A model generated the notes under the pieces. It made no database searches, was not told the origin of the DNA, and saw only the letters and a list, made by a program, of their open reading frames with translations. Both the position numbers and the translations under genes were made by a program. Shown in pieces: positions 47,894-61,712 of a DNA stretch of 64,000 nucleotides. How positions within the stretch are numbered: position 1 is the stretch's first letter; the number at the start of each line of letters is the position of its first letter. Source of the DNA: Taenia hydatigena (lineage: Eukaryota; Platyhelminthes; Cestoda; Cyclophyllidea; Taeniidae); NCBI GenBank assembly GCA_036345935.2, contig JADWOT020001300.1, forward strand, positions 62,001 to 126,000. The letters are read 5' to 3'.

Positions 47894-50800
47894 GTGTTTA
47901 TAAGCGCATACTGATGCAACTACCCTTAATGAACGTGCAGGACTACGATCCATGCGCTATGCATGCATTGCATGTAGGGACCAATAACACTCAGCAGTGT
48001 CAGAACAGAGAACACGATAAACAACCCACCTACTTACCCACCCGCCTGCTTGCCTCGTAATCAGCACAGCTTAATACACGTGCTAAATAGTGAAACATCA
48101 CTGCCAGATGATACATAAAATAGATTCATTAACCAATTGGCTAACGCATGAGCTGGGGATTCATCAGCCACCAATGAAAGCGCTTTCGTATGTTCCAAGA
48201 TCCATAAGCCTTGGATGCAGTTGTGTTAATAATTTTGTGACTTTTACATTAGCATACTCTGCATTGTTTGGGACATAAAAAAAACGTTTATTTAAAGTAG
48301 AGTTATGTGCTTTGGCTACGACTGGCAAAAATAAGTTAATGGAAATGCCTATGAAACCGATTTTAACTTAAGCGCGGTTTTCTAATGCTCTCCTACAGCA
48401 CGGATTGACAGTAAATGCATGAGCAAATGTAGATGAACTAAAATGATGCATTAATTTGTTGTTAACACCTTAGTGGGATTTGAAGTAAGTAAAGCTAGTA
48501 AAATATTTTTATGAAAGCACAGCATAGCTCTGGAATCATGATCAGGATAAAATGAACTTAATTAAAGGACATCATTGAGACAGATGAGCAATGGAGTATG
48601 AACAAGTAAAGGAACTTTTTAGAACAAAAATGCTTTTGATTGCACCTGAAAAACAAACGTTGAAAAATCTCTGTGACTTCCTTAGGTGGACAATTAACTA
48701 AATACACAAGCACTCGGGTCTAAAATTATAAAACTATCAAAATATTTGATTTTAGTGTGTCGTTCGAAATTCTTCGCAGAAGTTGCTACAAAGCAGCAAT
48801 AGTTCCAAAGAGTAAGAAAGCACTACAGGCATTTAAACACGTTTTGGCCTAAGGCACTGTCACGTGCAAGGGGAGTAGAAGGGTTTAGGTGGTGGTGGCA
48901 CACTTTTATGGTCTCTGAACTTAGTCATGTCATTTAACGCCTGCAAACGTGACTCTTACTCGGCTGGAAGGGTGGGCAGCAAAGGTCAGCCTCACTCAAG
49001 CCAAAATACGAACTAGATGTACATAGAAGCAAACGATGTTTTTAAAATCGTCTTAGTCCAATCATTGCGATACCGTCTTTATATTTTTGCCGGACCCAAG
49101 ATCGCAACCAGAGTGCATAGCGATAAGAAAGGACTAAAGCGAATAGATTTGTCTAAGATGCCTGCTTTAGACTAAATGCAGGGCAGCGTTATTAAACGCA
49201 AGCACACGTTTATTCTCCGGATGATGACGAAACATTTGGGTCACAGTAATTTCGGCAGTCATTCTTTAGCGGTAGCGGCTGAAAGGGAGTGGTAAAACTC
49301 AAAGCATCTTTAAATATAGACATGAGACTTAAACCCACAGCAGCTTAAACACGAGGCAACCTTCATTTCAGCCATGTAGTTGCATTCGTGAGGTATAGGA
49401 TATCAAGGCAAACAACCACTTAGATACGTGAGTATAAGTTGTACTGGCAATCCTACTCTCAAAAGCCCTAATTTGCTAGCAAGTGAGGCAACAGGTGCTC
49501 ACATGGTTTAGCTTACCCTTGAACTTGTTGTGCCGGACTCACAAACAGCGTCCCATGGTGGGGAAAGTCTGGATCTTATTACACCACTTCTCAAGAACCG
49601 TCCAAATTGTAATCTTAGATAGTAAAAATCTTGCCTTCAAGCCAATGTTTAAAAATTGGTCTAATCCGACTGAGTAGTTGCGTATAATTAATGCCTGTAT
49701 GGAGTAAGTCATGATTTATGCAGTCTGTGTGATACGAATTATTACGTCACATCATATGTTAAAACCCACCATATCACAGCTTGCTAGTAAAAACTCACAC
49801 TGCACTGTGTTTAGCAAATAAATATGCGTGAATTTCTCACTTCTCCAGGTATCACAATCATGCGTGGACTGATTAGTGAGTCACTGGTGGCTGCGTCCCT
49901 ACCAAATCCAGCTTAAGTTTGCTTTGTGCTTAAATCGTTGATTTCGTGCGGTGTTTGCAATCGTCTTGGCTGTTTTTACAGGACTTTAGCATAATCGCCA
50001 TTGCATATATTACCACATGCCGGTTTTCCACAATAGGTAGAGGGGCGTGAACTCTCTAGGTCTATGTGGTGGTTTGTGAAATTCCATATTCTCCTGCAAG
50101 TACCATGCTGCTAATGGCACAAAGATCCCTGACATTGGCTGACGACAGCGTATAGTGCACTTGCCAGAAATATATGCGATTCTCCTTCACAGTGTTTCTC
50201 AGGGCGTTCTATACCAAGTGCTTCAGGTTGGCCCAAAGCCGCTTAAAGTGGTTTTGAATGCGAAGCAGATTAATGAATCTGTGCATGTGTAATTTAACAC
50301 ACGACTTCGAGACTTCAAAACACTTTCATTAGTTTGAACAAAATTCTACGCTTGTTACTGTTTTGAAGTTAACTTCCACTGAGTCTGCAAGCTGCTAAGG
50401 GCATAAGCGCAACCTTTGCAACCATTTTATTTATTAATGAAGTTGTACTTTTAGTAACTACACCTGGGAGGGGAAACTGGCGTGTGGTCGCCATTCATAT
50501 CATGCAGTGCACTGTGCTTTAGAAAGTCATTTTATCCAAAAAACCGATTAGTTTCTTAAAAATAAGTTTACTAATAAATCATAACTGAACACATTATGGA
50601 ATGCAGCATGTTATGCCCTTTATTAGCCATTAATAGGTAGTTCGAGCAGAATCAAATCATCCGAGTCATGCCGTGCAGCAATGATATGGTCTTTGGTCTA
50701 ATCAGAACAATCCATGTTGTCGTGCTCTGTGTTAATATAAGTGTAGGTAAGTTTAATTTCCTTCAACATGACTTATCAATCTTTGAATATTCACATCTTT

Positions 50801-53800
50801 GCCATGTGTGATGATGACAGCGACCACTCATTGCTTCGGAGAAAGCTATCATAAAAAGTAGTCGCATGGGCATAGGGCTAGTCGCAGCAACTCTATACTG
50901 GAACAGAATAACTGCATTTTCAATTCATGTCTATGACTTGCCTAGGGTTGTTCAAGGCAAATTGGAATTCTTGTTCTCGGTCTACAATTTAGTCCACAAG
51001 TTCCAAAGCAATTAACGCATTCTCCCAAATCCATGCAGGGTAGGACCTTTTGAGATCCTTGAGAGGGATGATCAAATAGCTAACGTTAAGTGCACTAACT
51101 CACACTCAAATTCACTTAAGATGCGGTTGTGCTAAATATGGCAAGTCCTGCTTCAAGGTTTAGCAAAGGTGAAATTGAGAGCTGATGCTGATGCAACTTT
51201 TTAGAATCAACAAAATTAACGCAAGCCCGTTGTGAATCATCAGTTACCTTAGCCTAAAATCGACTTATAAGGCCAAAAAGGCGCCTTTAATAAAGAGCCT
51301 ATAATTAAGTGAATTTTATTCTTTTGGTCTAAAAGTATGGCAGTTTTGCTAATTTAAATTCACAAATTCCACATTCTGCGTTGTGGATTTACTACAATTT
51401 TATGCGAAAATCTACTAGGGTGCGCCAAGGCCATCAGCGCAGAGAGTCTGCGATTACTACCAAAGCGCTATCAAATGAGATGGCATAAACGAATTGCTAA
51501 TAAGCCTATGAGACAGCTACGAAGCCACGTCAGAAGCTAAAAACGTGGTGGCATTACGCTTTTCCGCCTCACTTCTTGGACATGATTTTTATTAAAGTTT
51601 GCCTTAAAACTGATTAATTAACATCCATCAACACACCAGGTTCAGTTACTCGCAAGGCCTCGTTGGAGAATGATTTATCCAGCCTCACGCAATCTTTGGC
51701 TGGGCGTGCTATGCTCTAATCTCCACATTATTAAGCCGAACCATCACAAACGTTTGATTCCAAAGCCCAAATAATTGTCTTGGTACGGCTATATATCAAT
51801 CTAATGGATTGCATCTGGGTGGATGGCTATTGCTACGCATTCGCGGCAGTTACATTTTTAAGTTCAATTTCGCACAGCAAAGACTAATTCAAGTGGCCCT
51901 AATCCGAGTCGGATTGCATGCTTCCTCTAGAAAGCAGATAAAATGGCCCAAAAGGCAAGCAAATAAGTTGCGAATGTACTAACAGCAGACTGTTATTTCC
52001 CCGCATTTTCATCATGATTTACGTAAGCACGACGTACTGACCAGCGACTAGTAGTAGTACATACAGCAAACGAAAAAGCTAAGGCCGACCAAAGTAGTGT
52101 TTCCAAGCTCATGCAAAAGTAGGATCATTGCAATGGTGTTGGACAATGGCAGACTGTTAGCACGCTCTCCTCTCTACACGATCGAGCCAAAGAGAAGACC
52201 GGTGATCCATTTGTGCGGGAAAGTTGCGATTAAAGGAAAGACTTCGTCGATCTTCTGCCCCTTGTACCGCTTAATTATATGATCGTTCCAATGACACTGA
52301 ATTGACCCGTGGGTTGAAAGGGCGAAGGATTGGTGTGAGGAGGCTGTGGAGTAGACAGTAATGGAGTTGATCACTAAACGGCAGCGCGGTATGTGAGAGA
52401 AGGAAACATCATAAGCTACAGTCACATTGAGTTAGTGTTGATTGTTATGGTCCCTTTGTTTATGTGCAGGTCTTCTTGCATCATCCTTATGCACTGCTGC
52501 GAGTCACCCCAGTTTGCCTCATAAGTCGAGAACGGCAGCAAGAAATCAGAACGGCAATTAAAAGCTAAATTTCAATTTTCGTTAATTATGGTACTAAGTA
52601 GGCAAGAGAATGCAGCTATATGCTACAGTTATCATAGTATGCCCCTTAAGCACCGGTCAGACCTAATCTGCCTACTTTACTTGAAGCGCGTACTTTGCTG
52701 ATTTACGGGAGAACCGCTTCACGCACGTGGCGAAAAATATCATCAGCCATGGTCTGCTGCTACCATATATTATCGCCAGCTATGTGTTGTATTGATAATC
52801 TGCTCTTGCTGTCCTTACTACATTGATTGTGTCATATGTTATTACTTTGAAGGCTAGTCGTTTGCATTAGCGTTGCCCACTAAACGCAAAATTTGCCATT
52901 AGGTCCCCAACGAAATAGAATTTTTTCACTCCTAGGTCTAGCATTCTATTTGCTATGCCGGATTGAAGTCGAGCATGGTTTGATTTCTTTCAAGTGCAAA
53001 GAAGAAACGGAGCAAAGCCGCAAGAGAATATGGTGTTATAACCAACTTTGATTGCTGCGTTGGCAAGTAGTAAGGACTAAAATAATATCGAGACAGTCTT
53101 TTAGCGCCTTTACAAGCTCATGCTAGAATGCAGCTCAGGTCAAAGAGATTACTAGGCATGGAAGGAACCCGCATCGGCGACTTCAAAGTCCATGGTATGG
53201 CAGCCGAAATAACTGTAAAATCAGCGTTATAATACTGCGTCTAATGTGTGACCTAAGTATGAACGAAATTCCGTCAGGGCGCGTTCGCAACGACAGGAAC
53301 GTTTTATCCAAATCTTCCGGCTATGTTTGAGTGCGCGAATAGCATTGTCGTTTGTGCAAGTTTTGCACTTTGCTAAAGGGCAATTTCTCCATCTCGCTAG
53401 CTAATTTATAGATCATTTGTATTTTGTCAGAAATCTAGCCATGATTGCTACTTACAATACAGGGACGTTTGATGCTCCTGGTATTGCATGGTACTAAAGT
53501 TGGTAATCTGAATGGGGAATTTTTACCATTATGCCGCAGAGCTTCCCGACCATAATTCGCAGTCCGATTGCCTAACAGGTTGTAACACCTGCCAGTCTAG
53601 TAGCAAAAGGCCCGTTCTGCTAGGCATCGGAGTGGCCTAGCAAAAAAGATCTATTAGCACCAGTCTGCTCTTCATGACTGATAACTTACTGGGATGAGTT
53701 ATCGCAGCATAGTTCCAAACTAGGGTCCGAGTAATTCCAAAATTTACTTTGCCCAAAAAGGTCCTACCAGAGAGCACATAGAATGGTGTGCGTTCCTTGG

Positions 53801-55686
53801 CTTCATTGACAGGTACGAAGATATAACTTTGTAGTTATGAGCTAGTCTTCAATGTTTACGTAATCTTCACGCAGAGCCAGATCCGCCAGCGCTTCAGCAG
53901 TACAAGAGGTCGCTTGTTTAACTCGTCTACTTTAGCCCTCGAATCCAGCAAGAAGGGGTTTTATTTATCAAAATCATATCTGTTATTGTAATTTGGCCAT
54001 GCTAGGTAAAACTTTAGCAAAATGTGTGCTTTGAACTCTCCTCTGACTTGTTGAAGCTAGCAACTCCTTTGATGTGAGATATCATCCAACTCAATACTTC
54101 TTGTTTAAGTGGCGCCATGACTGCAGTTTTGTTCGTTTAATTTAACCTGATAGCCTTGTGCTGGTCGCGTGCAGCAGTGCTAGCAGTAACTACCAAAATG
54201 GAAGCAGAGGTGAGCTGGGTTGTTCAGATCTTGACAAGCGTTTCTTATTCACCTTAATCTAGATCCCTTTGTCATCGCTAAATTGTTAAGTTGTTTATCA
54301 GCACAAAATTTTTGTATTTTATTCATTACCCAATCAAAAATTACTCTCTTCAAGGCAAAATAGCATGATTTTAAGATCGCTAACCTCCCTGGGAGAGCAC
54401 GTAGAACAATATGCAGTATAGAGGGTCTCGGAACATATTTCAATTAGAAAACCAACATGCTTGCCTTAGTGTTTTGTGGTGCTTGAATCATTAAGGCGAG
54501 AAAAATATGCATTTGTGGTTCACCATCAGGCATAAAAGCATCATACTCGCATAACCACTAGTAGAGCTGAATAATCGACTGCACGATGAAGAGATTCGGC
54601 CATAACTTCGTTGATTTCGGCATTCCGGGACACATCTCTACCCTAATTTTATGTTAAGCGGAAATGAAACTTAAAGAAGTTACTAAAGTGAACTTTGAAT
54701 TCGCCGAGTGTTTTAACGTAGAGGTGGATCCCTTGAAGACAAAAAGGACGCGCTTTCTGCCGTTCTAGTACAATCATGCTAGATATTTATCACCAAGCTA
54801 AGGAAAAGACTGGTGTATGCACCAAACGACGATAATCAGTAGACGGTCTGTTATAAACGGCAGGTCTAAATTTAATCTTACTATTTAACTTTGTGAATTT
54901 ACTCTACCAGCAAAAAGTGGAGCTGAACTTCTTCATCAGATGAAGCACTGAGATGGTCAAAGTTAGTTGTTTGCATCAGGATCATATGGCGTTTGCCAGT
55001 TCAGACGTTGTATACAGTTAATGCATCACAGAGCCTTGATATTTGAGTCACTAAGAGAGAGGTGACTTCTATTAGCAAAACACTGGGGAAGTTTATGCAA
55101 AATATGGCATAATGTTGCAGATTAAATGCTGTATCGCAATGTTAAATGGCGAGTGCATGCGTCGTGCCACTAACATCAGTGCTTCATGCTTTTGTCAGGG
55201 TGGTGCCACCGCTGACTTGCCCAACATTTGCGCACAGCAACATCACACGTCTTCGTTGCAAAAGTCGAAATTTGATCCCATTTGATAGCGAATGAAAATG
55301 GCGCCATCAGCCGGTTCATTGCATAAGACCTTGCATGCAAGTGAAGGACTGCATGGTTAATTGCAATCGATCGGTAGTCTTATACCATTCGCCCCTTTTT
55401 AATCGCAGGCGTGAAGAAACAGCCCTTTGCTGAAGGAATAGAGCAGTCAGCTTACAAAATCAGTTCAAGTAACCATTAACGAAATATATCACCAGATACG
55501 CCATTTTAATAAATGGAAACTTGACTTTTTCTGTTTTTTTTCTGAGTAATCGCGTTAAATCTACAGCCACTTTTTGACTCCATACCAAGTACCAGCAGGT
55601 GCAGGCAAATGTTGCAAACAAAACTTTAAAAAAGGAAATCATTCCTTTGGCGTTAATGTCAAGGTGGTAGTAATGTGGATCGTTTC
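47894..55686. other. no gene supported in about 7.8 kb
   Basis: Short frames only; the longest are about 60-85 codons. Reading both strands around 50.6-51.2 kb and 54.5-54.9 kb for transposon polyproteins gave only frames broken by many stops. Nothing supportable is seen. Confidence 0.35.
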
Positions 55687-55931
55687 TCACCTACTGCAAA
55701 TACACATAAAAATGCTATGTAACTCTTCGACTCGAGTAAATTTATTATCACATCGGAACTTTGCTGTTTGCTTTGAACTTCGACAGCATCGGCGGTCCGT
55801 GTGCGCCCAATGGTCGGAACAATGCAGATCGTGGCGCATGCACTTTTTCACCTTAGTTGACCCATTAATACAAGGTGCTACGTTGCACACTGCTTCTTTA
55901 AGAGCTGGCTGGTCTGCGACTATGAGTTTCT
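55687..55931 (-). CDS. cysteine-rich terminal exon, possible cystine-knot domain
   Basis: A strong acceptor (TTGCTCCTTAATCTAG) opens an 81-residue frame that ends MCICSR then TGA. It has nine cysteines in the order C-x4-C, KKC-x5-HC, RRCC, FRC, then CIC at the end. CC, about nine residues, C, then a final C-x-C is the pattern closing C-terminal cystine-knot (CTCK) domains of secreted proteins such as norrin, slit and mucins, where the domain also ends the protein. The first half fits less well, and the usual G-x-C of the knot is not seen. The TGA overlaps a donor-like AG|GTGAGA, so a further exon is possible. The entry phase (1) fits a candidate exon at 56468. The 149-codon frame on the other strand (55574-56023) is judged to be a shadow. 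Family assignment is a guess from cysteine spacing. Confidence 0.35.
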
Positions 55932-56467
55932 CTAGATTAAGGAGCAAAAATCGACTAAATCCGACGACAAGATGCACGGATATGGAAGTAGAAAATCAAA
56001 TGAATGGGTGGAGAGACAGATAAGTTAGTGATTAAGAGAAAAGAAATAGATAAAGCGTCAAATCACAGTGATCTTTTCTGAAGTTCATTAAAAGCAGAAG
56101 GGTTGAATGTTGGGCTACCTGCTGCATTTTCTATATGGAGTGTATATAGCGGTATTAAAGAGGCACGTCTAGTAATCATATAGTCGAGAGGCGGGAGGAC
56201 AAAATTCAAAGCATTTTCTGGACGAGTGGGAAATTCTCACGAAGTAGACAGTGCCACCTCACGCCTTCTGTTAATACACTACCCACTGATATTCCGGCTA
56301 ATGTAATGAGGATGTCAAAGAATATCTGACCATCTCATTCCAGGAGTAGTAGCAGGAAAGCGGAGGAGAAGGAGGAAACCCCACATTGTTGGCAGCGTCG
56401 GTGGGCCTTCACACCATTAAGAGTAGTATAGGCTTAAAAGACTAAATCAAAACCGCCAAATTTATAC

Positions 56468-56536
56468 CTTTGAGTGTTTTGTTGACCCTTTGTGCACGTC
56501 TGAAAGATTTGTCTTCTGTGACAAAGACGCCACGGC
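56468..56536 (-). CDS. possible exon fragment running into the assembly gap
   Basis: From the gap edge the minus strand reads RGVFVTEDKSFRRAQRVNKT and then LK, ending at a donor (AAAG|GTATAA) in phase 1. That phase fits the acceptor at 55931 and would restore GAG (Glu) at the junction, with a 536-base intron. Phase agreement alone happens one time in three, so this is only a candidate 5' part of the cysteine-rich gene. Its start is lost in the N run. Confidence 0.2.
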
Positions 56537-56816
56537 NNNNNNNNNNNNNNNNNNNNNNNNNNNNNNNNNNNNNNNNNNNNNNNNNNNNNNNNNNNNNNNN
56601 NNNNNNNNNNNNNNNNNNNNNNNNNNNNNNNNNNNNNNNNNNNNNNNNNNNNNNNNNNNNNNNNNNNNNNNNNNNNNNNNNNNNNNNNNNNNNNNNNNNN
56701 NNNNNNNNNNNNNNNNNNNNNNNNNNNNNNNNNNNNNNNNNNNNNNNNNNNNNNNNNNNNNNNNNNNNNNNNNNNNNNNNNNNNNNNNNNNNNNNNNNNN
56801 NNNNNNNNNNNNNNNN
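56537..56816. other. assembly gap, 280 N
   Basis: All bases are N. Reading frames drawn across it are meaningless. It may hide the 5' exons of the cysteine-rich gene to its left. Confidence 0.99.
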
Positions 56817-59029
56817 ATGTGTCTCAACGCTTCCCGGTCCACTCATTCTTCTTGCATCGAACGCATGCGCTCAAGCCGCACGAGTGGTTATTGCTGTGTG
56901 GTCGATGCGTAGCATGCGATTTCTGGAGACACCCAATTGTTGAAGTCGTCATGCATGAGAAGATCAATTCTATAGCACTATGTTTGTGTGATAAGTTGTC
57001 ATGAATTATACATTTCCTTGTCTTACTAGCAAAAGCAACACATCTGAGAGGATATACTGACCATTATAGCTACAGGGAATGGGTGAATGAATTTTAAGGG
57101 TAGTGCGTATAAAGACGACTTATAACATAGTGGCATAGTCAGAATTAGTCCACGCAAAGTCAATAAATTTCCTCTTTCCGTCGCAAGGCATAAAATTTGC
57201 CGCACTTTGCAACAGATGTCAGGCGATTCAAAAATAAACTTATCGGAATGAGTCGCCTCCTGGGAGCTGTTTGCATTTATTTGACACGGCATTATTTTAC
57301 CCACTCCTCGCCGATGTAATTGATGTATGTTAGACAAATCTATCTGTCAACGGCAATTTGAGGAACAGTTGCGTCGGACCACGAGATTGTTCATCAACTG
57401 AATACAGACAGTGGTATAAATGCCATTGTTGCGGCAAGATTTTACTGTGCAAAAAGACTTCTGAGATCCTTTTTTATTTCATTGTATTTGTAATGGGCAG
57501 GCAATGCGTTGACGTCCCTCTGGCGCCAATCATTTAAGCATCGCATCTTCGATATACATCAAATCCACGCTGGCTTGCTCTGATAATGGTTATTTCGAAA
57601 GAGCTTACAATGCAAAATCACTGATGCACTATCCGGAATGGCAGCTACCTTGATGCCTTTAACATGGTTACTCTTCACACGGCTAATGAGTATGAGGTGG
57701 ATTCATTTTACCTGTTAATTCCATACCACTAGACGGCAGCGCATTTAAAATGGGTTGCGCTGCACAAATGTCTCTGCCAGTTACCTATCTCACTACTTCT
57801 AACTAATCCCATTCGAAATGATCCTAAAGTTCTGCTATAAAAGAAGGAGCAGTTGGATCCCAATCTATGCTTTCTAGTCACGCTTGAGCCTGAGCAGCTC
57901 TACATACATATATTTCTGCTTGTACTCAGCTCCTATCCTTACCTGATGTCGACTGAGGAACGCAGGTTTTGTTTTGAAGTAGAAGTTGTATTTGCTAATC
58001 AAACTCCAACAAACAGTATATGATCGTGCCCGTAGCCTGCTTGCCTAAGGGGATGTTGTTGTACTAAAAATATGGACCACATTATCGGTCGAAATAGGCT
58101 TCGGAAGAAATGTTGTGCGCATTATGATTATGACTGCACAATCCATCCGGTGGGTTCTTCACAAGTCACCTTGGGATCTCCCACGGCCTATCAGGTATTA
58201 GTTATTGCAGTCGCTCTCAACAACAGGGAATAGGTCTAAAAAGACGAAATGTCTCTTAACACTTCTTAAGGGCCTTGGTAAATTTAACACTTCACTGCTG
58301 GTTGTCGACCGAAACGACTTCATTAGCTGGCCTAATACGATGAATTGGGAGCAGTGGGATGTGATTTGCGCAATAATAAAGCACAGTCAGAAGTACATCT
58401 TTGTACCATCCAGGAGATATAGAAAATGAATAAGGCTTTTACGCTTTCAAAAGCGGTGGCGTGTTTTCTCCTTTACTGCTAATTTGGTTGATTAGTTAAG
58501 TTAGTAAATAATAACCTAAAAAATTCGTGCAAATTCCAGAATAAGGACCAGCATGGAATTTAAATTGATTCACGTCTATGAAACATTGTGGGAACCGGAA
58601 GGGCTTCCGTGGGGCAAATAGAGCCCTCCGAACAAGCAAAGCAGAGGCCAATGTGATATTCCTTCGTCACAAGCGTCCATTTTCTGGGCTGCGAACAATA
58701 AGTTTTGCGGTTTCGGAACGAACAATCGCTATTTCCGCTGAGAGGAGAACGCGGCACATGAGGTCTAACTAAAAATGCTGAGTGTCAGGATCACTTAGCG
58801 AACCACCACTCATCTTGCGCCTGCTTCATAAGGCATCTACGCAAACATAGCCATAACCACCACCGCGGCGTCATTGGCAGTAAAAGTAGTTCGCACATAC
58901 GAAAATGTTGGAACTATCGCATTACAGCTGCAAAGAATGGGCTGATAGAAGAAAGAGGTGTGCTGCTTGACTGCAGCGGATGGTATTGATAAGGAGAAAA
59001 TGGGGTTCAAAGGGGAAGCAATGAGTGTT
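56817..59029. other. no gene seen
   Basis: The right edge of the gap carries short frames on both strands, for example 56819-57004 (+) with a CGRCVAC motif, but none is supported. The remainder has only short frames. Confidence 0.35.
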
Positions 59030-59102
59030 GGTCTCGTGGCCTAATGGATAAGGTCTCTGACGTTGGATCAGGAAACCACGGATTCAATCTTCGTCGGGAA
59101 CA
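59030..59102 (+). pseudogene. tRNA-Arg-derived sequence with complete cloverleaf
   Basis: Exactly 73 bases fold as a tRNA: acceptor stem GGTCTCG/CGGGAAC with one mismatch, discriminator A, D-arm GCC..TAATGGATAA..GGT, anticodon stem TCTGA/TCAGG, and T-arm ACGGA-TTCAATC-TTCGT fully paired. The D-arm and layout match eukaryotic tRNA-Arg (GTGGCCTAATGGATAAGG). The anticodon loop is CGTTGGA, with G instead of the universal T at position 33 and TTG in the anticodon position. No T-run follows within 20 bases to end RNA polymerase III transcription. A decayed tRNA gene or the head of a tRNA-derived SINE fits best. Confidence 0.7.
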
Positions 59103-61712
59103 CAATGTTCCTTCTAATCCTCCGCTGCTTGTAGTAGCACTGTGACTATGCAGCAGCGGATTGAAACAAGAAGGATGGGCAGGCTATCTACTTTGGCACC
59201 AGAGGGGAAAGGACAGTAAATTGCGCTACTGTTTACGCTATTAGGACAATGCCCAACTTAATAGGCCACCTCTCCACCACCGGTTTCCTTCCTTCTCCCC
59301 CAATCCTCTGCACTCCCTTTACCTCGCCCATTTCCCACACCTTTACCTTCGCACTCACTCCCTGACTTACTTCCGTTTCTAACACCTCCGCTCCAATCAA
59401 GTGCTATGCTTTGCCGCGGTGAGACATGGGACGACTTATGTGGTAGTTAAGGTGTGACTGAATGGGTTGGCACATGTGACATGCCTTTACTGCTGGTCAC
59501 TCATACCACTTCAGACTGACTGTTCGAATCTGTGAGTTCATGGATCAGTTGCGGTGACTGATAGATGGTCAAGGATTTAGGCATGATACAGCAGACCAGT
59601 AAATAGCAGGCGTTAATTTATTCATATGAATATTTAACATTTTTGATCCTTTATAGTTCATTCGTCCCAACAACAAACACATTTGGCAGCAATTCGCAAA
59701 ACATAAAGTCAAATGTGCATCGTCTTGAAGCTACTGATTCAAAAATAGAGATGTTAGGGTCTAATAGGCAATAAGATGGAAAGAAAAGCAGAAAGAATGA
59801 ATAATTTTTAGTGCGCTTTTGCGAAATTTACTCGCAGCGACAAATGGGTGGAAGGATCTTCCACGACTCTTGTTTCACCTTAATGCTGCTCAGCCCGTCA
59901 CCGGCCAGGGAGAACAGTCCCTTGTTAGGCACTGCTTTTATCACTAAGGTGACACTGATGAAGGGAAGAAAAGCATAGGGGCACAAGATGTGAATGTTAA
60001 GAAAGTGAGTGTGAAGGGAATGCTGGTAACTCGCACCGACTCTGAATGTTGGCGTTCTGGAAGGTTGCGGTGGCACACGCTGCTGACCTTATACCATTGT
60101 ATCCTCAAATATATAATCTACAAAGTTATCGCACCAGTAAAGTCCCAACAAACGGGTAGTGGTGATGGTGGTGGTGGTGAGGTAGGTCAGTAGGCTAGGG
60201 CGTCGTCCTAACACCTCCTCCCCATATCGATCCACACTTTGCACCGGTAATGCAATATTGCCAATGTATTCGCAAGTACGAACTACTTATGCTTCCAATG
60301 ACGCCTGCTGCAGTGGTAGTGACTGTGTTTACGGTAAATGCCTTCCGAAGCAGACATGCCAGCCGGCGACTACGGGGCGAGGAGGAGGGATGGTAGTCAT
60401 CACATCTGCCTTGGTGGCAACAGCGGCGATAATGCCAGTATATAGTGGTCACCACTCGGGATTTTGAAACTTAAGACTCGCATTCATCTCTCGAGGAGAC
60501 GTCAAGAGGTCGGTCGTTTAGACCGCACACATAGTTGTGGAGTGGGTAAGTAGTGCTAGTTGTTCAACTGCTCCCTTTGATACCTCGCTTAGTGGCTTGC
60601 ACTACCATCGTAGCTTAGGGCTACATAAAACAGCCGATGCTAACCTGGAATAAAGTGCGATGATTTGTGCGATGAACAACTGATTTTTTGCCTTCTTTAA
60701 TTGTGACGAAAGCGAAATTAAGTACGCTGAACTAGAGTATGCCGAAAGCAGTGCCCATTGTCGCAAGGGATATCCGTGCAATAAAGATCGATAATCTCAG
60801 CCCGTTGGTCGTATGTGCAACTGGCGAGCCCCAGATTTTCGACCGCCATGGAAATTTTGGGATCCCAATTATTATCCAAACCCTACGACCTAATAATGAA
60901 CACCTAATTCCGCTAGTCGCTTAAAAATTAGGCTTGGTAGCATACGAGAAACAGTTGTTATGCGCTTTTTATTTTGAAAACATTGAAGTCAAAAAGTTGT
61001 GCATCCGCCACTTAGGTTAAGTAACATATGCAAGTTTTGCGATCGAACTTGGGCGGAATCTAGCCTTATTCAAAGTTAAGCGCATTGATATCAGGAAAGA
61101 TATCGCATTAATGAAATCAAAAATACCATATCAATTTATCCATACATTGTGCATAATGGCTTAAAGTGCAGCAATCCTCGATGGCAGTTGCAACTACTAT
61201 GGGCATCAAAACGTCGGCTACGCTATTGCATCTAAGTAAACGCAGCAATTTCTCGAAGGAGAAAAAATCACCAGTGTCAGCACGAAGCAGGCTATAGAGG
61301 CAAAGGTCAATAGCGAATCAGACGGAGGTAGTCCTTTAAGAATAGTCGGTCTACAAGAGCAGAAATTCAGAACCAAACTTTGCTTTAAAGCATTGCATTT
61401 CTTCAAGCATGGTTATTATTGGAAAGATTGAAAATATTAGGAAAATCAACAGAAAAAAACAAAACAGAGAATGTGAGTTGAAATTTGTTAAGTGGTACTA
61501 ATCGGGCGGTAGAATTTAGGGTGAGAGTGGTGTGCGGAATGGTTGGAATGACAGAGTGAAGATGTGGAGGAGTGGCGGAACCGGTATTGGGGAGAATTAG
61601 GCTGAAATGATAGTGAGTAATAAACTCGAGACAGAGGGACTAGGTCAACACGCGGTGGTCGGAAGTTGCCAACGGGAAGATCTATGTACAAAACTGATGC
61701 GGCCTTCTAAGC
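59103..61712. other. no gene supported
   Basis: A pyrimidine-rich strip lies at 59270-59400, a B-box-like GTTCGAATC near 59521, and a GGT microsatellite at 60155-60187. A short frame at 60258-60467 (+) is cysteine-rich (NDACCSGSDC) but lies beside simple repeats with no splice context. Confidence 0.35.
60155..60187. repeat. (GGT)n-like microsatellite
   Basis: GGTAGTGGTGATGGTGGTGG continuing TGGTGAGGTAGG; an imperfect trinucleotide repeat. Confidence 0.85.

Noticed and set aside
50640..51180. Possible retrotransposon remnant
   Set aside because: All frames are broken by many stops and no polymerase or integrase motif could be read.
55574..56023. 149-codon plus-strand frame
   Set aside because: It overlaps the cysteine-rich exon on the other strand, which has better splice context and a domain-like cysteine pattern.
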